DNA of 64,000 bases from Breoghania corrubedonensis (GTDB lineage Bacteria > Pseudomonadota > Alphaproteobacteria > Rhizobiales > Stappiaceae), in assembly GCF_003053845.1 (NCBI RefSeq), contig NZ_QAYG01000005.1, positions 248,001 to 312,000 of the forward strand, read 5' to 3'. Shown piece after piece: positions 8,583 through 16,062 of the stretch. A program made the position numbers and the translations under genes. How positions within the stretch are numbered: position 1 is the stretch's first letter; every line of letters starts with the position of its first letter. The notes below the pieces were generated by a model that ran no database searches, was not told the origin of the DNA, and saw only the letters and a list, made by a program, of their open reading frames with translations.

Positions 8583-9713
8583 CTAGTCCTCCTTGTTCGA
8601 CACCGGGCCGGATGACGGCCGGGGATAGGCCCGGGTGGTTTCCGCATCGAAGAGGTGCATCTGGCGGGGATCCCCGTAAAGCGGAACCGTGGAGCCGATC
8701 GCTGGAATAAAATGCCGGCCCAGGCGCGCGGTGAACTCCTGGCCGGCAACATTGAAGACGACGATGTTTTCCGTTCCCAACGCCTCCACCGCGACGATTT
8801 CCGCCTTGAAGGCGACACGCCCGGGCGCGTCTGCCTCATGGATGTCCTCGGGTCGGAGGCCCAGAAGGAGCTTGCGTCCGCGTGCGGCGTCGTAGGCGGA
8901 AACCTGATCGGCCGAGAGCGGGAAGTGGCCCAGGGCGGTTGCCACGACCTCTTCGTCCTGGAGACCTTTTTCCAGCCTTGCGTCGAGCAGGTTCATGGCG
9001 GGAGAGGCCAGGAACTGGGCGACGAAGGTATCGACCGGGTTGGCGTAGACCTCCAGCGGCTTGCCAACCTGCACAAGATGCCCGTCGCGCATGATGCAGA
9101 TCCGGTCGCCCATCGTCATGGCTTCCACCTGATCGTGCGTGACGAAGATAGTGGTACGGCCGAGCCTGCGGTGCAGCTTGATCAGCTCCAGCCGCATTTC
9201 CGCACGCAGCTTTGCATCGAGATTGGAGAGAGGCTCGTCCATCAGGAAGACGTCGGGCTCACGCACCATCGCCCGGCCCAGCGCCACACGCTGACGCTGG
9301 CCGCCGGAAAGGGCGGCCGGCTTGCGGTCGAGATAGGGCCCGAGACCGAGAATCTCGCTGACGGTATCGATCCGATCGTTCCGCTGGGCGAGCGACACAC
9401 CGCGCATCTTCAGACCGAATTCCATGTTCTGGCGCACGCTCATGTGCGGATAGAGAGCGTAACTCTGGAAGACCACGGCCACATTGCGGTCACGCGGCGC
9501 GGCGCGCGTCATGTCCTTGTCACCGATCCAGATCGCGCCGTCGGTAACATCCTCCAGCCCGGCGATCATGCGCAAGGTGGTGGACTTTCCGCATCCAGAT
9601 GGCCCGAGGAAACAGATGAACTCACCGTCCTCGATCGTCAGGTCAACGTCCTTGACGCCGTAGAGGTCGGATCCGTAGGCCTTGCTGACCGTTTGCAACC
9701 GAATGCTTGCCAT
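8583..9713 (-). CDS. ABC transporter ATP-binding protein, UgpC/MalK-type
   Basis: A 376-residue cytoplasmic ATPase of the CUT1 sugar-importer class. Motifs in order are Walker A GPSGCGKST (about residues 37-45), the signature LSGGQRQRVALGRAMV (about 134-149), Walker B VFLMDEPLSNLDAKLR, and the switch histidine in IFVTHD. The C-terminal 130 residues form the TOBE regulatory domain of MalK/UgpC proteins. It is encoded between the SDR gene and the MalG-like permease. Its own upstream gap (9714-9804) carries two CGAACA boxes, suggesting an internal promoter for the transporter genes. Confidence 0.95.
   Translation of the reverse strand: MASIRLQTVSKAYGSDLYGVKDVDLTIEDGEFICFLGPSGCGKSTTLRMIAGLEDVTDGAIWIGDKDMTRAAPRDRNVAVVFQSYALYPHMSVRQNMEFGLKMRGVSLAQRNDRIDTVSEILGLGPYLDRKPAALSGGQRQRVALGRAMVREPDVFLMDEPLSNLDAKLRAEMRLELIKLHRRLGRTTIFVTHDQVEAMTMGDRICIMRDGHLVQVGKPLEVYANPVDTFVAQFLASPAMNLLDARLEKGLQDEEVVATALGHFPLSADQVSAYDAARGRKLLLGLRPEDIHEADAPGRVAFKAEIVAVEALGTENIVVFNVAGQEFTARLGRHFIPAIGSTVPLYGDPRQMHLFDAETTRAYPRPSSGPVSNKED
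8588..8594 (-). promoter_or_regulatory. Ribosome binding site deciding a TTG start
   Basis: AAGGAGG on the minus strand lies inside the last codons of the ATPase gene, 9 bases before the TTG at 8578. It is the best start signal for the MalG-like permease. Confidence 0.6.
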
Positions 9714-9759
9714 GCGCTTTTCCGATGGTGTGGCCGAGCCACGTTCTAATCAGCGTAAT

Positions 9760-9802
9760 CGAACACAAACAAACTACACAAGCTCGCATTCGAACAAATA
9801 TT
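9760..9802. promoter_or_regulatory. Candidate DeoR-type operator boxes before the transporter genes
   Basis: The short gap before the ATPase gene holds CGAACACAAACAAAC (9760-9774) and CGAACAAATATT (9791-9802). Both resemble the CAAAAACGAACAT repeats in the SDR/deoR intergenic region. This is the likely binding site of the regulator encoded at 10765-11580. Confidence 0.45.
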
Positions 9803-9804
9803 GA

Positions 9805-10605
9805 TCACGTGGTGTAGATGCCGCCTGTCACATTGAGGGCCTGCCCCGTCATGAAGCGGGCCGCTTCCGAGCACAGGAAGACCGAGACGCCGGCGACGTC
9901 CTCGGGTGTCTCGATGCGCCCGAGCGGTGTCTGGCGGATATAGTCCTCGTGGACCTCTTCCGGCGTCATGCCGCGCAAGCCCGCTTCCCACTGAACCTCG
10001 CGATCCTGCATGGATGTCTTGACCAGGCCGGGGCAGACCGCGTTGACGCGGATGCCCTTGGGGGCCAGCTCCCGGGCCAGTCCCTGGGTCCAGCCGACGA
10101 CGGCAAATTTGCTCGCCGAATAGTGGGCAAGGAAGGGGGCCCCGACCTTGGCTGCCAGCGACGCGGTGTTGGTGATCACGCCGTGGCCCTGCTCAAGGAA
10201 TAGCCGCGCCGCCCACTGGTTGCAAAGAAACACGCCACGCGCGTTGACGTTCATGTTGAAGTCCCAGTCCTCGTCCGTGAGGTCGATACCGGGGCGCATC
10301 GTGGAGACGCCGGCATTGGCGATAAGAATGTCGAGACCGCCCATCTTCTCGACGGCGACCTTGAAGGCGGTATCGACCGATTGCCGTTCGCGCACATCGA
10401 CCGCCACCCAATGGTGCGTGCCGGGAAGGCAGTCGGCGGCTTCTTTCGCGGCGGCTTCGTTCAGGTCGGCGATCGTTACCATGACCTCCTGCGCGGCCAG
10501 GGCACGCGCTATGGCAAAGCCAATTCCCGCGGCGCCGCCGGTGACGATGGCTTTCTTGGACTTGAGGTCGGGATAGCTCTGAGCTGGAAGGTCGTTCGGG
10601 GACAT
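9805..10605 (-). CDS. SDR-family NAD(P)-dependent oxidoreductase
   Basis: A 266-residue classical short-chain dehydrogenase. It has the Rossmann glycine motif TGGAAGIG (about residues 22-29), the NAG motif (IANAGVS) near residue 95, the catalytic serine in NTASLA, and YSASK with the catalytic Tyr and Lys near 162-166. The C-terminus ends in the usual MTGQALNVTGG element. It begins the minus arm of the sugar locus, followed by the importer genes, so it probably oxidises an imported polyol or hydroxy sugar to a keto form for the linked FGGY kinase (inference). An aspartate after the second strand (TIADLNEA) favours NAD over NADP. Confidence 0.93.
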   Translation of the reverse strand: MSPNDLPAQSYPDLKSKKAIVTGGAAGIGFAIARALAAQEVMVTIADLNEAAAKEAADCLPGTHHWVAVDVRERQSVDTAFKVAVEKMGGLDILIANAGVSTMRPGIDLTDEDWDFNMNVNARGVFLCNQWAARLFLEQGHGVITNTASLAAKVGAPFLAHYSASKFAVVGWTQGLARELAPKGIRVNAVCPGLVKTSMQDREVQWEAGLRGMTPEEVHEDYIRQTPLGRIETPEDVAGVSVFLCSEAARFMTGQALNVTGGIYTT

Positions 10606-10633
10606 CGCTTACTCCTTTGCCGCTTTAAGAAAA

Positions 10634-10665
10634 CAAAAACGAACATCAAAAACAACATAAATGTT
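10634..10665. promoter_or_regulatory. Candidate DeoR-type operator in the divergent SDR/deoR promoter region
   Basis: Two nearly identical units lie head to tail: CAAAAACGAACAT (10634-10646) and CAAAAACAACAT (10647-10658). The second runs into a perfect palindrome AACATAAATGTT (10654-10665). The block is AT-rich in a GC-rich genome and lies between the divergent SDR and deoR starts. Confidence 0.5.
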
Positions 10666-10764
10666 TGATTTGCACCTGCGCTGTCTGTACCGTGAACATG
10701 AAAAGCCCCGACATCGACAGCGCCCACATTGAGGCCGCGCCGTCGCCTGGACAGAGAATTCGCC

Positions 10765-11580
10765 ATGACCTTTGCCGAAAAGGCCAGAACGCCCGCGCAA
10801 GTGAGAATGAACGAGATTCTGAAACGTCTTCACGAAGGCGGCTCGGTCACTGTCGCCAAGATCGCGCAGGACTTCGGGATTTCCGACATGACGGTGCGCC
10901 GGGATCTCACGGAGCTTGAGCGCGAGGGGCTGCTTGAGCGCGTTCATGGCGGGGCAGTTCCGCCGGCGGGCGGGCCGTTGCAGGTGATCGATGATGTCGA
11001 GCCGACCTTCAAGGCCCGGCTGAGCCACAACGCGGACATCAAGGGCCGCATTGCGGCAAGGGCGGTGGAGGTACTCTCGTCCTATCGCACCATCGCCATG
11101 GATGTCGGGACGAGCACGCTGATCACGGCGCGGAGAATGGCCGCCACGCCCGGAATGCTGGTGCGCAAGCGGGTTTTCACGAACGGCCTGCGAATAGCGG
11201 AAACGCTCGCGGAAACCGAAGCCGAGGTTTACGTGCCCGGCGGCCGCATTCGCGCAGACGAGATGTCGATGACAGGTCCCGTCGCCGTGGAACAGTTCTC
11301 TCAGTTCTATTTCGATGTCGTGGTGCTGGGAACGTCCGGGCTCACGAACGAGGGGTTCTTCGACTACTCGCTGGAAGAGATCGAGATGAAGCGCGTCTAC
11401 ATCGAACGATCCGCCAAACGCATCGTTTTGTGCGATTCCTCGAAGTTCCGCCGCATGTCCACCGCCCGCGTCGCAGCCCTTCAGGCCGCCTCCATGATCA
11501 TCACGGACGCGGCTCCTCCCGTCGACATCGCCTCGACGCTCGCCGCTGCCAGTGTCGACGTGCAGATCACCGGCCTTTGA
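10765..11580 (+). CDS. DeoR/GlpR-family transcriptional regulator
   Basis: A 271-residue DeoR-family repressor. I place the start at ATG 10765 (MTFAEKARTPAQVRMNEIL). The N-terminal helix-turn-helix includes VTVAKIAQDFGISDMTVRRD, the classic DeoR recognition helix (about residues 29-48), followed by LEREGLLERVHGGAV. The C-terminal two-thirds is the DeoRC sugar-phosphate sensor domain, with DVGTSTL near residue 113. It is divergent from the SDR/importer arm and co-directional with the btpA, kinase and HAD genes. It most likely represses both arms and is released by a sugar phosphate made by the kinase (inference from family behaviour). Confidence 0.93.
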   Translation: MTFAEKARTPAQVRMNEILKRLHEGGSVTVAKIAQDFGISDMTVRRDLTELEREGLLERVHGGAVPPAGGPLQVIDDVEPTFKARLSHNADIKGRIAARAVEVLSSYRTIAMDVGTSTLITARRMAATPGMLVRKRVFTNGLRIAETLAETEAEVYVPGGRIRADEMSMTGPVAVEQFSQFYFDVVVLGTSGLTNEGFFDYSLEEIEMKRVYIERSAKRIVLCDSSKFRRMSTARVAALQAASMIITDAAPPVDIASTLAAASVDVQITGL

Positions 11581-11620
11581 GCAAGCTCTCGGCCCCAAGC
11601 CTACCCATCAGGAGAATTCG

Positions 11621-12421
11621 ATGATTTTCGACTTTTTCGGCTCGAAGAAGAAGGCCGTAATCGCCATGGCGCATATCGGTGCGCTGCCCGGCTCACCGCT
11701 CTACAACGTGGAGCGCGGCATGGACGGGCTGATCGAGGACGTTTCCAAGGATATCGAGAAGCTGCAGGCTGGTGGCGTCGATGCCATCATGTTCGGCAAC
11801 GAAAACGATCGTCCCTACGTGTTCAAAGGAACGCCTGAGAGCATTTCGGCGATGACCGCTGTCGTCATGGCCGTCAAGCCGATGCTGAAAGTTCCCTTCG
11901 GCGTCAATTACCTGTGGGATCCGATGAGCTCGATTGCGATCGGCTCGATTACCGGTGCGAGCTTCGTGCGCGAGATCTTCACCGGCGTCTTTGCCTCCGA
12001 CATGGGCATCTGGGAGCCCGATTGCGCTTCCGCCTCGCGTCTTCGCGCCAATCTCGGCCGCACGAACATGAAGATGTTGTTCAACATCAACGCCGAGTTC
12101 GCCCATTCGCTTGACCAGCGCCCGATCGAGCTGCGCGCCAAGTCGGCCGTCTTCTCCTCGCTCGCCGATGCCGTTCTGGTGTCGGGCCCGATCACCGGCC
12201 AGCCCGCCAACCAGTCGGACCTGCGCAAGGTCTGCGAGACGGTCACCGATGTGCCGGTCTTCGCCAACACCGGTGTCAACATCGACAATGTCGCCGATGT
12301 CATGTCGGTCGCCAGCGGCTGCGTGATCGGCACGCATTTCAAGGTTGACGGCAACACCTGGAACCACGTCGACGCCGATCGCGTCAAGCGGTTCATGGAC
12401 AAGGTCAACGGCCTGCGCTGA
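11621..12421 (+). CDS. BtpA/SgcQ-family protein (TIM-barrel, unknown enzyme)
   Basis: A 266-residue protein of the BtpA/SgcQ family, preceded by a CAGGAGAA ribosome binding site and starting 40 bases after deoR. Family features seen are AMAHIGALPGSPLY near the N-terminus, GGVDAIMFGNENDRPY, VPFGVNYLWDP and the late VFANTGVNIDN followed by GTHFKVDG. BtpA was named for a role in photosystem I accumulation in cyanobacteria. In enteric bacteria SgcQ is encoded with sugar phosphotransferase genes, and the reaction is unknown. Its place between a DeoR regulator and an FGGY kinase argues for a sugar-phosphate step such as isomerisation, cleavage or nucleosidase-like action. Confidence 0.9.
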   Translation: MIFDFFGSKKKAVIAMAHIGALPGSPLYNVERGMDGLIEDVSKDIEKLQAGGVDAIMFGNENDRPYVFKGTPESISAMTAVVMAVKPMLKVPFGVNYLWDPMSSIAIGSITGASFVREIFTGVFASDMGIWEPDCASASRLRANLGRTNMKMLFNINAEFAHSLDQRPIELRAKSAVFSSLADAVLVSGPITGQPANQSDLRKVCETVTDVPVFANTGVNIDNVADVMSVASGCVIGTHFKVDGNTWNHVDADRVKRFMDKVNGLR

Positions 12422-12535
12422 GGAACGCGCAGGGCGTTTGCGATTGCTTCTGCCGCTTCTCACATCTCCGTTCCTACTCCTGCCGGTTTCGACCGGCGGC
12501 GAGGGGGAGGTGAGGGCGGCAGGAGAGATCCAGCA

Positions 12536-12738
12536 GAGCGCTTCACTCTTTGGCGGGAATCTCCGCCGCCACTCTTCCCCTGCCGAGCGCCAAACGAGGC
12601 CGGGGAAGGGACGGGCCGTCAAGCAGATATAATGCACCGGCCCGCCACCATCGCCAAAGATCCCCAGTGGAACTCGCGGCAGGTTGGCGGCTAGTCACGT
12701 GGTCCCATCCAAGGTTCCCGCCAAAGAGCCAAACGCTC
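12536..12738. repeat. MITE-like element with 24-bp imperfect inverted ends
   Basis: The left end (12536-12559) and the reverse complement of the right end (12715-12738) share GAGCG, five variable bases, then CTCTTTGGCGGGAA. Only three of 24 positions differ. The ~155-base interior has a further GGGCCG/CGGCCC hairpin and no open reading frame of note. The size and layout resemble a non-autonomous miniature element or a palindromic intergenic repeat; I see no target-site duplication. Confidence 0.5.
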
Positions 12739-12742
12739 TTCC

Positions 12743-12766
12743 TCCTTCTCAATCTCCTTCTCAATC
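12743..12766 (+). repeat. 12-bp tandem duplication
   Basis: TCCTTCTCAATC occurs twice head to tail, directly after the inverted-repeat element and 52 bases before the kinase start. Confidence 0.7.
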
Positions 12767-12818
12767 CGCGACGATGGCGGATTGTTGTTCATCTGCGCTG
12801 CTTTTGACGGAGCATCAT

Positions 12819-14303
12819 ATGTCGCTCGTCCTCGGCCTCGATATCGGTACGACCTCGACGATCGGAATCCTGATCGAACTGCCCGGCAAGGTGCTCGCCA
12901 CCGCGTCGCGACCGGTCACTTTGAACTCGCCGCACGGTGGTTGGGCAGAGGAGGACCCGGAAGAATGGTGGGGGAACGTCCGGGCCATCATTCCCGATCT
13001 GCTTGAAGAGAGCGGACGCAAGGCCGAGGAAATCGTCGGCATCGGCGTCTCGGGCATGTTGCCGGCGGTGGTGCTGCTCGATGCCGATGACCGACTGATC
13101 CGCCCCTCCATCCAGCAAAGCGACGGACGCTGCGGACGCGAAGTCGCCGAGATGCGCGCGGAGATCGACGAGACCGCGTTCCTCGAGCGCGCCGGGAACG
13201 GAGTCAACCAGCAGTTGGTCGGCGCGAAGATGCGCTGGATCGCGCGTCACGAGCCGGAGAACTTTGCGCGTGTCGCAACGGTCTTCGGATCCTACGATTT
13301 CATCAACTGGCGGCTGACGGGCGAAAAGGCGATCGAGCAGAACTGGGCCCTGGAGGCCGGCCTCGTCGACGTCAAAAACGATCGCCTTGATCCGGAACTC
13401 GCCCGAATGACGGGCGTGCCGGAGGCCGCCGTGCCCCGGAAAATCGGTTCGCACGAGGTTCTCGGCACGGTCACCGCCGAGGCGGCCGCGGTGACCGGGC
13501 TTGCCGAGGGGACACCTGTCGTGGGCGGGGCGGCCGATATGATCGCCTCCGCGCTCGGGGCCGGCGTCACGAAAGCCGGCGACGTGCTCTTGAAGTTCGG
13601 TGGCGCTGTCGACATCCTGACCGCGACCGACCGCGTCGTGCCGGATGCGCGGCTCTACCTCGATTACCACCTGATCCCGGGCCTCTACATGCCGAATGGC
13701 TGTATGTCGACGGGCGGTTCGGTGCTGAACTGGTTCGTGAAGACATTCGCCGTAAACGCCGATACCGGCGGCAAATCGGTTCATGCCTGGCTGGATGATC
13801 AGGCCGCCGCGCGCCCGGCCGGGTCAGACGACCTGACGGTGCTGCCCTATTTCCTGGGCGAAAAGACGCCGTTGCACGACCCTTCCGCGCGCGGCGTCAT
13901 CGAAGGGCTGACGCTGTCGCACGATATCGGCCACTTGTGGCGCGCCGTGCTGGAGGCCTATGCCTATGCGCTGCGCCACCACGTGGAAGTGCTGCGCGAC
14001 ATGGGGCATCCGGCCGACAATTTCATCGTCTCTGACGGCGGCTCGCAGAGCACGGTCTGGATGGGAATCGTCGCCGACGTGATGGGCGCTCCGGTCCAGC
14101 GGCTCGGTGGGCACCCCGGCTCGTGCCTGGGCGCGGCATGGACGGCTGCGGTCGGTATCGGGCTGGCAGAATGGGACGGCATCGGCGCCTTCGTCAGCGA
14201 AGCGGGGCGGATCGAGCCTGTGGCGGAAAACCGCGCGCCCTATGAGCGCGGATATGCCCGGTTCCGCGAACTCTATGAGAGGCTGAAGGGATTTCACGCG
14301 TGA
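12819..14303 (+). CDS. FGGY-family carbohydrate kinase
   Basis: A 494-residue sugar kinase with the two-domain actin-like fold, started at ATG 12819 (MSLVLGLDIGTTSTIG). The N-terminal phosphate motif DIGTTS (residues 8-13), HGGWAEEDPEEWW (about 46-58) and GIGVSG (about 84) match xylulokinase-type members, as does the C-terminal SDGGSQSTVW motif, where Asp is the usual base region, and the GSCLGAAW block. It should phosphorylate a ketose or polyol in the cytoplasm using ATP. It overlaps the HAD gene by 4 bases (GTGA). The exact sugar cannot be read from sequence. Confidence 0.92.
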   Translation: MSLVLGLDIGTTSTIGILIELPGKVLATASRPVTLNSPHGGWAEEDPEEWWGNVRAIIPDLLEESGRKAEEIVGIGVSGMLPAVVLLDADDRLIRPSIQQSDGRCGREVAEMRAEIDETAFLERAGNGVNQQLVGAKMRWIARHEPENFARVATVFGSYDFINWRLTGEKAIEQNWALEAGLVDVKNDRLDPELARMTGVPEAAVPRKIGSHEVLGTVTAEAAAVTGLAEGTPVVGGAADMIASALGAGVTKAGDVLLKFGGAVDILTATDRVVPDARLYLDYHLIPGLYMPNGCMSTGGSVLNWFVKTFAVNADTGGKSVHAWLDDQAAARPAGSDDLTVLPYFLGEKTPLHDPSARGVIEGLTLSHDIGHLWRAVLEAYAYALRHHVEVLRDMGHPADNFIVSDGGSQSTVWMGIVADVMGAPVQRLGGHPGSCLGAAWTAAVGIGLAEWDGIGAFVSEAGRIEPVAENRAPYERGYARFRELYERLKGFHA

Positions 14304-14959
14304 TTGCATCGGCACTGAAGGCTGTCGCCTGGGATATCGATGGAACGTTGATCGACAGCGAGCCACTTCATCTGGCCGCGCTGATCGCGGTCAGCAAGCG
14401 CTACGGTATCGATCTGACGCGGGAGCCCGCGGAGCGCTTTCTCGGCGTCCATATGGGCGATGTCTGGCGCTCGCTTTGCGAGGAATATCCCGAAGACCTG
14501 ACCGAGGCGGCCTGGCACGGCGAGATCGTCGACTGGTACATGGCGAATGCGGATCAGTTGGTACCAATGCCCGGTGCGATTGACACGGTTCGAGCGCTTC
14601 ACGACAAGGGCATCGTCCAGATTTGCGTTTCGAATTCCGCACGCGGTGTTGTCGACACCAACATCGCACGCCTCGGCATCGCGCCATGTCTCGCCGGGTC
14701 GATCAGCTTTTCCGATGTCGTGCGCGGCAAGCCCGATCCGGAACCTTATGCGAGAGCCGTCCAGATCCTCGGCGTGCCAGCCGGCAACATTCTCGCAGTG
14801 GAGGATTCGCCCACCGGCGCCATGTCCGCGCGACGCGCTCGACTGTGCGTGGCCTTCTACAAGCCGCATCCCGACGCTCCGGAGAGTTTTGACGGTGCCG
14901 ATATCGAGATATCGGCACTCTCCGAAATCCCCGCATTGCAGGCCTTTACCGGAGCGTGA
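14300..14959 (+). CDS. HAD-superfamily hydrolase (sugar-phosphatase/beta-phosphoglucomutase-like), GTG start
   Basis: A 219-residue HAD subfamily-I phosphatase. All four motifs are visible: DIDGTLID with Asp12 and Asp14, the VSNSARG serine motif, the lysine in GKPDPEPYARA, and VEDSPTGAMSARRA. A helical cap lies between motifs I and II. The start is the GTG at 14300, which overlaps the kinase stop codon, so translation is probably coupled. In this setting it may dephosphorylate a dead-end sugar phosphate or act on the phosphosugar made by the kinase (inference). It is the last gene of the plus arm. Confidence 0.92.
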   Translation: MIASALKAVAWDIDGTLIDSEPLHLAALIAVSKRYGIDLTREPAERFLGVHMGDVWRSLCEEYPEDLTEAAWHGEIVDWYMANADQLVPMPGAIDTVRALHDKGIVQICVSNSARGVVDTNIARLGIAPCLAGSISFSDVVRGKPDPEPYARAVQILGVPAGNILAVEDSPTGAMSARRARLCVAFYKPHPDAPESFDGADIEISALSEIPALQAFTGA

Positions 14960-14982
14960 GCGGCCCTGCCGAGCGGATCAGA

Positions 14983-15459
14983 TCAGCGACAGAACACCTT
15001 GCGTCCTGAATAGGCGGTGAAATACCCGGTGCGCGGATCGAAGGAACGATACCGCGCGAAGCAGTAGTCGTACCATTGCGGTGTCCACGGCGCCGGCCGG
15101 CCATAATCGTAGGGCTGCGGTGCGATTGGCATGGGATAGGAGTAAGGCGGCGGGTAGGGGCGCGAGCCGACATAGTAGTTGGGCCGGTAGTAACCCGCGT
15201 ATCCAGGGCCGTATCCCGCGTAGCTTGAGCCGTAATTGCTGTAACGCTGGCTCAGCATCGAGCCGATCACGGCGCCTGCTGCGAATCCGGCGACGCCGGC
15301 ACCGACGGCGCCATGATGATGGTGATGGCGGCGGCCGGCCTCTGCCGGTGAATAGACCGAGAAGGCGAGGGCGCCGCCCAGGAGGGTGACAAGTCCCGCG
15401 CGCTTCAATCGTTCGCACACATTCCATGCACCTGAAATCATCGTAGAAGAACGCGTCAT
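14983..15459 (-). CDS. BA14K-family secreted/envelope protein
   Basis: A 158-residue protein ending in the BA14K signature (WYDYCFARYRSFDP followed by RTGYF and GRKVFC). This family was named for an immunoreactive 14-kDa Brucella protein and is largely confined to Rhizobiales. The N-terminus has a hydrophobic segment (AGLVTLLGGALAFSVYSPAEA) consistent with a signal peptide cleaved after AEA. A His5 run follows directly, then a small-residue membrane-like segment and a Tyr/Gly/Pro-rich linker. The start at ATG 15459 is chosen because it places the signal peptide near the N-terminus; an upstream ATG at 15555 exists. It is convergent with the HAD gene. Function is unknown beyond envelope association. 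Confidence 0.85.
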   Translation of the reverse strand: MTRSSTMISGAWNVCERLKRAGLVTLLGGALAFSVYSPAEAGRRHHHHHGAVGAGVAGFAAGAVIGSMLSQRYSNYGSSYAGYGPGYAGYYRPNYYVGSRPYPPPYSYPMPIAPQPYDYGRPAPWTPQWYDYCFARYRSFDPRTGYFTAYSGRKVFCR

Positions 15460-16062
15460 GCCCGAACCTTCCTCGGCATCCCGGATCATCTGACCCTCAT
15501 GCGCGAATTCGACGCAGCCTTGCCACCCGACGCACGATCTTTCACTCGCTTCCATGCAACAATACTACATCCGCACAACGCACGCGACACCAGCGCAACG
15601 CCGGGAAATTCCGGAATTGGTGCAATCCCGGCGATCATCTGGAGGCAACTTTCGAAAGCGCTCCAGACACTTGCCTCTCGGTGTCGTGCCGGGTGGTTTT
15701 GTGACAGATCGGACATGTTCGCACCGGCTCGTCACGTTTTCGCCTTGGTTCGCCTTTCTTTTCGCGGCAAGGGTCGTGCGGTGCGCGGTCCGCGAATGGC
15801 GCGAGGCGGTTACATCCCGGCTCGCGAGCGGCCAAACAGGGCCGCGTTTGATCGGGGACAAACGGAAAAACTGCATGTGGTCAGGACTTAGCCGTCGGTT
15901 AAGACATCGGCGCGATAATACGCGATGGAGTTTGTGGGGACGGCTCCGGACGGATGGCCTTGTCGCGCTCGCGCTGCGGTGCTTGCACCCGTTTGCGCAG
16001 ACGCAAGGCCATGTGCCTTCCGTTACGTCCCTCAGCCGGCAATTAGTATCGAGTATGACGGC
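15460..16062. other. Gene-free region between BA14K and rlpA
   Basis: These 603 bases separate two divergent genes and must contain both promoters. Open frames here lack any family resemblance. A TATA-like GATAAT lies near 15913 on the plus strand but has no matching -35 box. I see no convincing RNA gene. Confidence 0.4.

Larger units (their letters stand above)
12422..12818. other. Repeat-rich gap between btpA and kinase genes
   Basis: This 397-base gap has no credible gene. It contains a hairpin with a TTCG loop (GCCGGT 12482-12487 / ACCGGC 12492-12497), the long inverted repeat listed separately (12536-12738) and a 12-base tandem duplication. The density of inverted repeats suggests an inserted intergenic repeat element. 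Confidence 0.6.
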
